A stretch of 64,000 nt of DNA, taken from assembly GCF_030247185.1 (NCBI RefSeq), contig NC_080571.1, positions 351,536,254-351,600,253 on the forward strand, read 5' to 3'. A program made the translations under genes and the position numbers. Below are positions 60,681 through 64,000 of this stretch, piece by piece. Source of the stretch: Malaya genurostris (lineage: Eukaryota; Arthropoda; Insecta; Diptera; Culicidae). The notes under the pieces are model-generated. The model worked only from the letters and a program-made list of their open reading frames with translations. It was not told the DNA's origin and did no database searches. Each line of letters opens with the position of its first letter. Within the stretch, counting starts at the first letter, position 1.

Positions 60681-62389
60681 AAAGTGATTCATTAGATTTA
60701 TTTACCATAGTATTTGAAAATGTGACGCAGTTCGAGTAGCATTAGGAGCAACAGGGCCATTAAACTTTCGGTGCAAAACTATATCGATGGTATTCAAGCA
60801 GCGCTTTTCTTTGTTTTATCGACGCTTATCGATGAGGGGCAATAAAAGTACACTTAATAAGTTTTATGGTTCACGATTACTAAACCAGTATATCTTAATG
60901 ATTTGTATGGGAACTAGTAATTTTAAGTTCATTTTTTGATAAACATACTAAAACGAAAGTAAAACACCATGGCAAGAAAACAAGTTTGGATGGAAGTAAA
61001 CATATGTCAACATATGTTAGTAATGACTCGTGATAAAATAAATTAAAATGATTCTTTTTAATAATTCTAATTGTTTGTTATTTTAAATTTAAGGGAATCT
61101 CTTTCTTATTAATGTCGTTTTCTCTTGATGCCAAACCTAATCCAGTTTCCACCCTAACCGTTGTCAAACCGTTTGTTTGAAGCCAGTTTCGAAACTAGTT
61201 TCAATGTCATTGAACTGAAAATCCGGTCAGTTTTGAACCAGGCTCTTAGGTATATCGGGTATGCTCTCACCCCCGTTGCTAAGTGCGAACCCAACACAGT
61301 TGCGTGAAAAGTGTTTGTTTGATGAAACTACCCTGAGTCAGTTTCAGTTTTATCAAGCGAAAACGACATAAAACTTAAGGTATATCTAAATAAACATTGC
61401 CATAGTTACGGCGTGTGTAGGCGCTAGTTGATTTGATTCAAATAATAATTGAACTGAAACTGACAGTGATCCAAATTGATCGAGGGGTCCCCTATTTGAG
61501 TCAGCGTTGCCAGATCGTGCGTACTGAATTTTCGTATTCCATCTTGTGTCGCAGTGGTGGCAGAGGAGGAAAAATCTGTATAAATCCGTATAACTTATTT
61601 TACATCTATTATCATTTTCAAATCAATTGTTGCGTAATTTATGCAAGGGTGTTTTTTTGGTTTTTGAAGAATTTTTTTAAATACGAAAAAATTACAGGGT
61701 TGTGAACGATACACGACCGATCATGGTGACATTGAATTGCAATTTCACAACTCTCCCATTAACAGATTTAAATTTGAAAAATAGGCAAATAATTGTGGAA
61801 CAACCAGTGAAGGCATATTTCCAAATTTACAAAACAATTAACAAAGATTTCTTATCCACTATTCATTACTTCTGCGATTTGGTCTCAATTTTTCTTTTAT
61901 TTGTTTTCAGGATACACAGAAAGAAAAGATAAAACTTACACGGCAGGTAAACCGATAGTACTATGAAATAGACATCAGTTGAAACGAAAATCTGATTTTA
62001 AACCGTGATTGATGTAAAATTACATTAATATTCATTTAGTTTTTCATTGAACAAGACTGTATATTTACAAACCGCTTTGTTTTGTAATGTAACTTTCCAT
62101 TCAATCGCATGCTCCAAATATGTGCATGAAAATAAATGTAAATTCACAAAATATTTTTATCTGTGTATAATTAGATCAATTTTATGGCAGTTTTCGTTGT
62201 TAAAGCGCATCATAATATTAAAAGGATTATTATTATTGTCTTATATTTTTTCCGAGAACATTTGACGACTTCTAAGAGGCGGCTAGGAGCATGAATTGTT
62301 AGTCGTGAAAGCAATAATTCAGTACTTGTTAAAAAAACAATGTCGTTGATAAAATAAAGCAGTAGCTTTGCGGTGTTCTTCGAGTGTTT
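60681..62389. other. Unassigned
   Basis: AT-rich, with the 40-bp block at 62108 shared with 48058. No gene recognised. Confidence 0.4.
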
Positions 62390-63422
62390 GTAAGTTTATG
62401 AGCATGCAACGAGCCTCATATGATTGAAGAGGAAATGTAGCCCAGTTGAGTTTACGAAACGCATACAGTAGAAATTGTTTTTTGGATAGATTCGATGCGT
62501 TCTTCGTGTACGGAAGTACATGGGTTCCATACTATGTAGTATCCCAAATTTGGCATAAGTTGTATATAATAATTTTATTGTGTATAAGTGCTTAAATTTA
62601 TGACTGAAACGTTTAATGAAGCCTAACCTACTATTTGCTTTGACAAATGTACTATAATGCTCCACGAAAGTAAGTTTTGAGTCTAAAATTACGCCTAGGC
62701 AGTGATGCCAACCCTACGGATTTATCCGCAGATCTACGGATTTCTGCCTTTTCTACGGATCTACGGATGAACCTCTTGAAATCTACGGATTTTGCATTAT
62801 TTCTAAAGATATCTACGGGAAATAATTAAATCTGGGGGTTTTATTCTGAAAACAGCCAATGATCCATTTGTCAAAATTCACTTTAAAGAAAGATTCTGGA
62901 TGACTTGGCGCTCACTGGTAGTCAGTTTTTACAGTAATTGAAAACAAAATGTTTTATCTTTCGTCTGACTGATTTCAACACTTCAGAAATTACTCTTAAA
63001 AGTAAATGTTGACAAATGACTTATTTACCATTCTCCGGAAAAACACTTAAAATATTATTACATCATCTCCATAATTATTGTTGGCCTGTCAAGTTATATA
63101 AGTAATCTATTCGCCACCGATCACTCATTTCTGGAAGCCTGTCTTTATGGCTCAGAGCCCCATTTTACGTGCGGGGTCAATAAACGACATAAAAATAATT
63201 TTATGCAAATATATGAGTATGAGTACACTTAAAACCAAATCTACGGATTTCACCTCAGGAAAAAGTGGCATCACTGAGCCTAGATCTCTAATAATTTTAC
63301 AGTTTTCTACTGATTGGGTTCGTAAATATTTTTTTATAGAAGAAGACATGGTTTTTTCACTAAATGATATTGAACTAAAGCTAATTTTAGGAAGTTAGAG
63401 CCTTCAGTTATCAATATATAAT
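62390..63422 (-). pseudogene. Jockey/CR1-like LINE fragment, split by a hAT element
   Basis: On the - strand, SVENCKIIRDLG (about 63310-63280) and, beyond the insertion, EHYSTFVKANSRLGFIKRFS and YTIKLLYTTY (62665-62560) form one reverse-transcriptase C-terminal segment, in the order seen in the LINE at 3.1-4.9 kb (VKDLGIVLD ... LGLIKRN ... LVRSILEYG). Frames decay after LLYTTY. Only this short piece of the element is present. Confidence 0.72.
62700..63276. mobile_element. hAT-type element with subterminal CTACGGAT repeats
   Basis: Ends CAGTGATGCCAACC and (reverse complement of right end) CAGTGATGCCACTT, 577 bp. Flanks CGCCTAGG (62692-62699) and AGCCTAGA (63277-63284) are an 8 bp duplication with one change in each copy; the interrupted LINE codons confirm the target. 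CTACGGAT occurs five times plus one near-match in the first 120 bp and once near the right end (63241), like the subterminal transposase-binding repeats of hAT elements. No transposase inside. Confidence 0.82.
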
Positions 63423-64000
63423 CCTAAATTGTTCATTTTTATGAAAAAGAAGTATCTATAATTTTCTTTATAACACAACTTTAAATCAATTAATTTTTAA
63501 ATTACAATATTCAAGTAGTGCTTTCGAATCAAGTTAAATGTGGCAAATCCATCAACAAATCACCGAGATACAAACGCGCTAAATTAGGTACGAAAAATCT
63601 ATCGCCGATAGTTCTAAATTGGCCTGCTAGTTACTGGAGAATCAACAGCTGATCGGTGTTCAATATACCCAAGCGATGTGCAGCAGACGGAAAATGGTAT
63701 CCATACACCGCGTAAAAGTGACTATCCAGCGAGCGATGTAACTCTGTTTTGTCACCCATTCACTAGATGAGCTACATATTTCGTTCGCAGGCAGCCAGTG
63801 ACAAAAGTGACTAAAGGATAGCATCATTATGGCTTGCTGTGATTGGCTCGTGGGTGCATTCTTGAATTTCAAGAGTTATTTAGTTCTACTGAGTTCAACT
63901 TGTGCATGTTTTTAATGAGTGAAATTTGTCGGCCAGAATCTGCCCGATTGTCCAACCGATTGATCACGCTCCTCTATCATCATATTATGGAAAAACAGAC
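63423..64000. other. Right edge, nothing recognised
   Basis: No coding similarity or element ends identified. Confidence 0.45.

Overview
The window looks like a piece of a large, transposon-rich insect genome, most likely a mosquito and probably a culicine such as Aedes or Culex. The evidence is two conserved insect genes with canonical GT-AG introns, introns of 12 and 16 kb packed with mobile elements, and element types familiar from mosquitoes: DD37E and DD37D mariners, a LINE with RNase H of the LOA/I type, Jockey/CR1-like LINEs, a Ty1/copia element and many MITEs. There is no bacterial or organellar content. The species assignment is inference; no RNA gene or species marker was found.

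Host genes. (1) On the + strand, a complete serine palmitoyltransferase subunit 2 gene (SPTLC2, Drosophila lace) in seven coding exons from 6914 to 21316, encoding 545 residues. Its fourth intron, 12.3 kb, holds nearly all the transposon load of that gene; the other five are 62 to 228 bp. (2) On the - strand, the last three exons of synaptotagmin 1 (57990-57873, 57709-57576, 41347-41156), encoding most of the C2B domain and the C-terminus. Their 16.2 kb intron is also full of elements. The upstream exons (C2A, membrane anchor) lie beyond the right edge. (3) At 22306-22890, remains of a Myb/SANT (zeste-like) DNA-binding domain gene with one intron, joined in frame to a LINE reverse transcriptase.

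Layout. 1-6.4 kb: MITEs, a degenerate GAATTC-rich array with a mariner fragment, and a Jockey/CR1-like LINE. 6.5-21.6 kb: the lace gene, with intron 4 holding a TTAA element, a second GAATTC-rich array, foldbacks, a hAT MITE, two copies of a TA-target element, an (AC)70 microsatellite and a mariner relic. 22-26 kb: the SANT domain plus LINE. 26-30.8 kb: a MITE, a third array and a DD37E relic. 30.8-35.9 kb: a copia element on the - strand with a hAT MITE inside its 5' LTR. 36-41 kb: T-rich DNA, probably synaptotagmin 3' UTR and flank. 41-58 kb: synaptotagmin exons and the long intron, with a Tc1 element split by a LINE that made a 111 bp target duplication, DD37E relics, a TTAA element, a Tc3-like element and a fourth array. 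58-64 kb: more intron or flank, with a MITE and a LINE fragment carrying a hAT insertion.

The two intact genes have unrelated roles (sphingolipid synthesis in the ER; Ca2+ sensing in synaptic vesicle fusion). Most of the biology here is nested transposition. Several insertions can be dated relative to one another because an empty site or a duplicated target is present in the same window.
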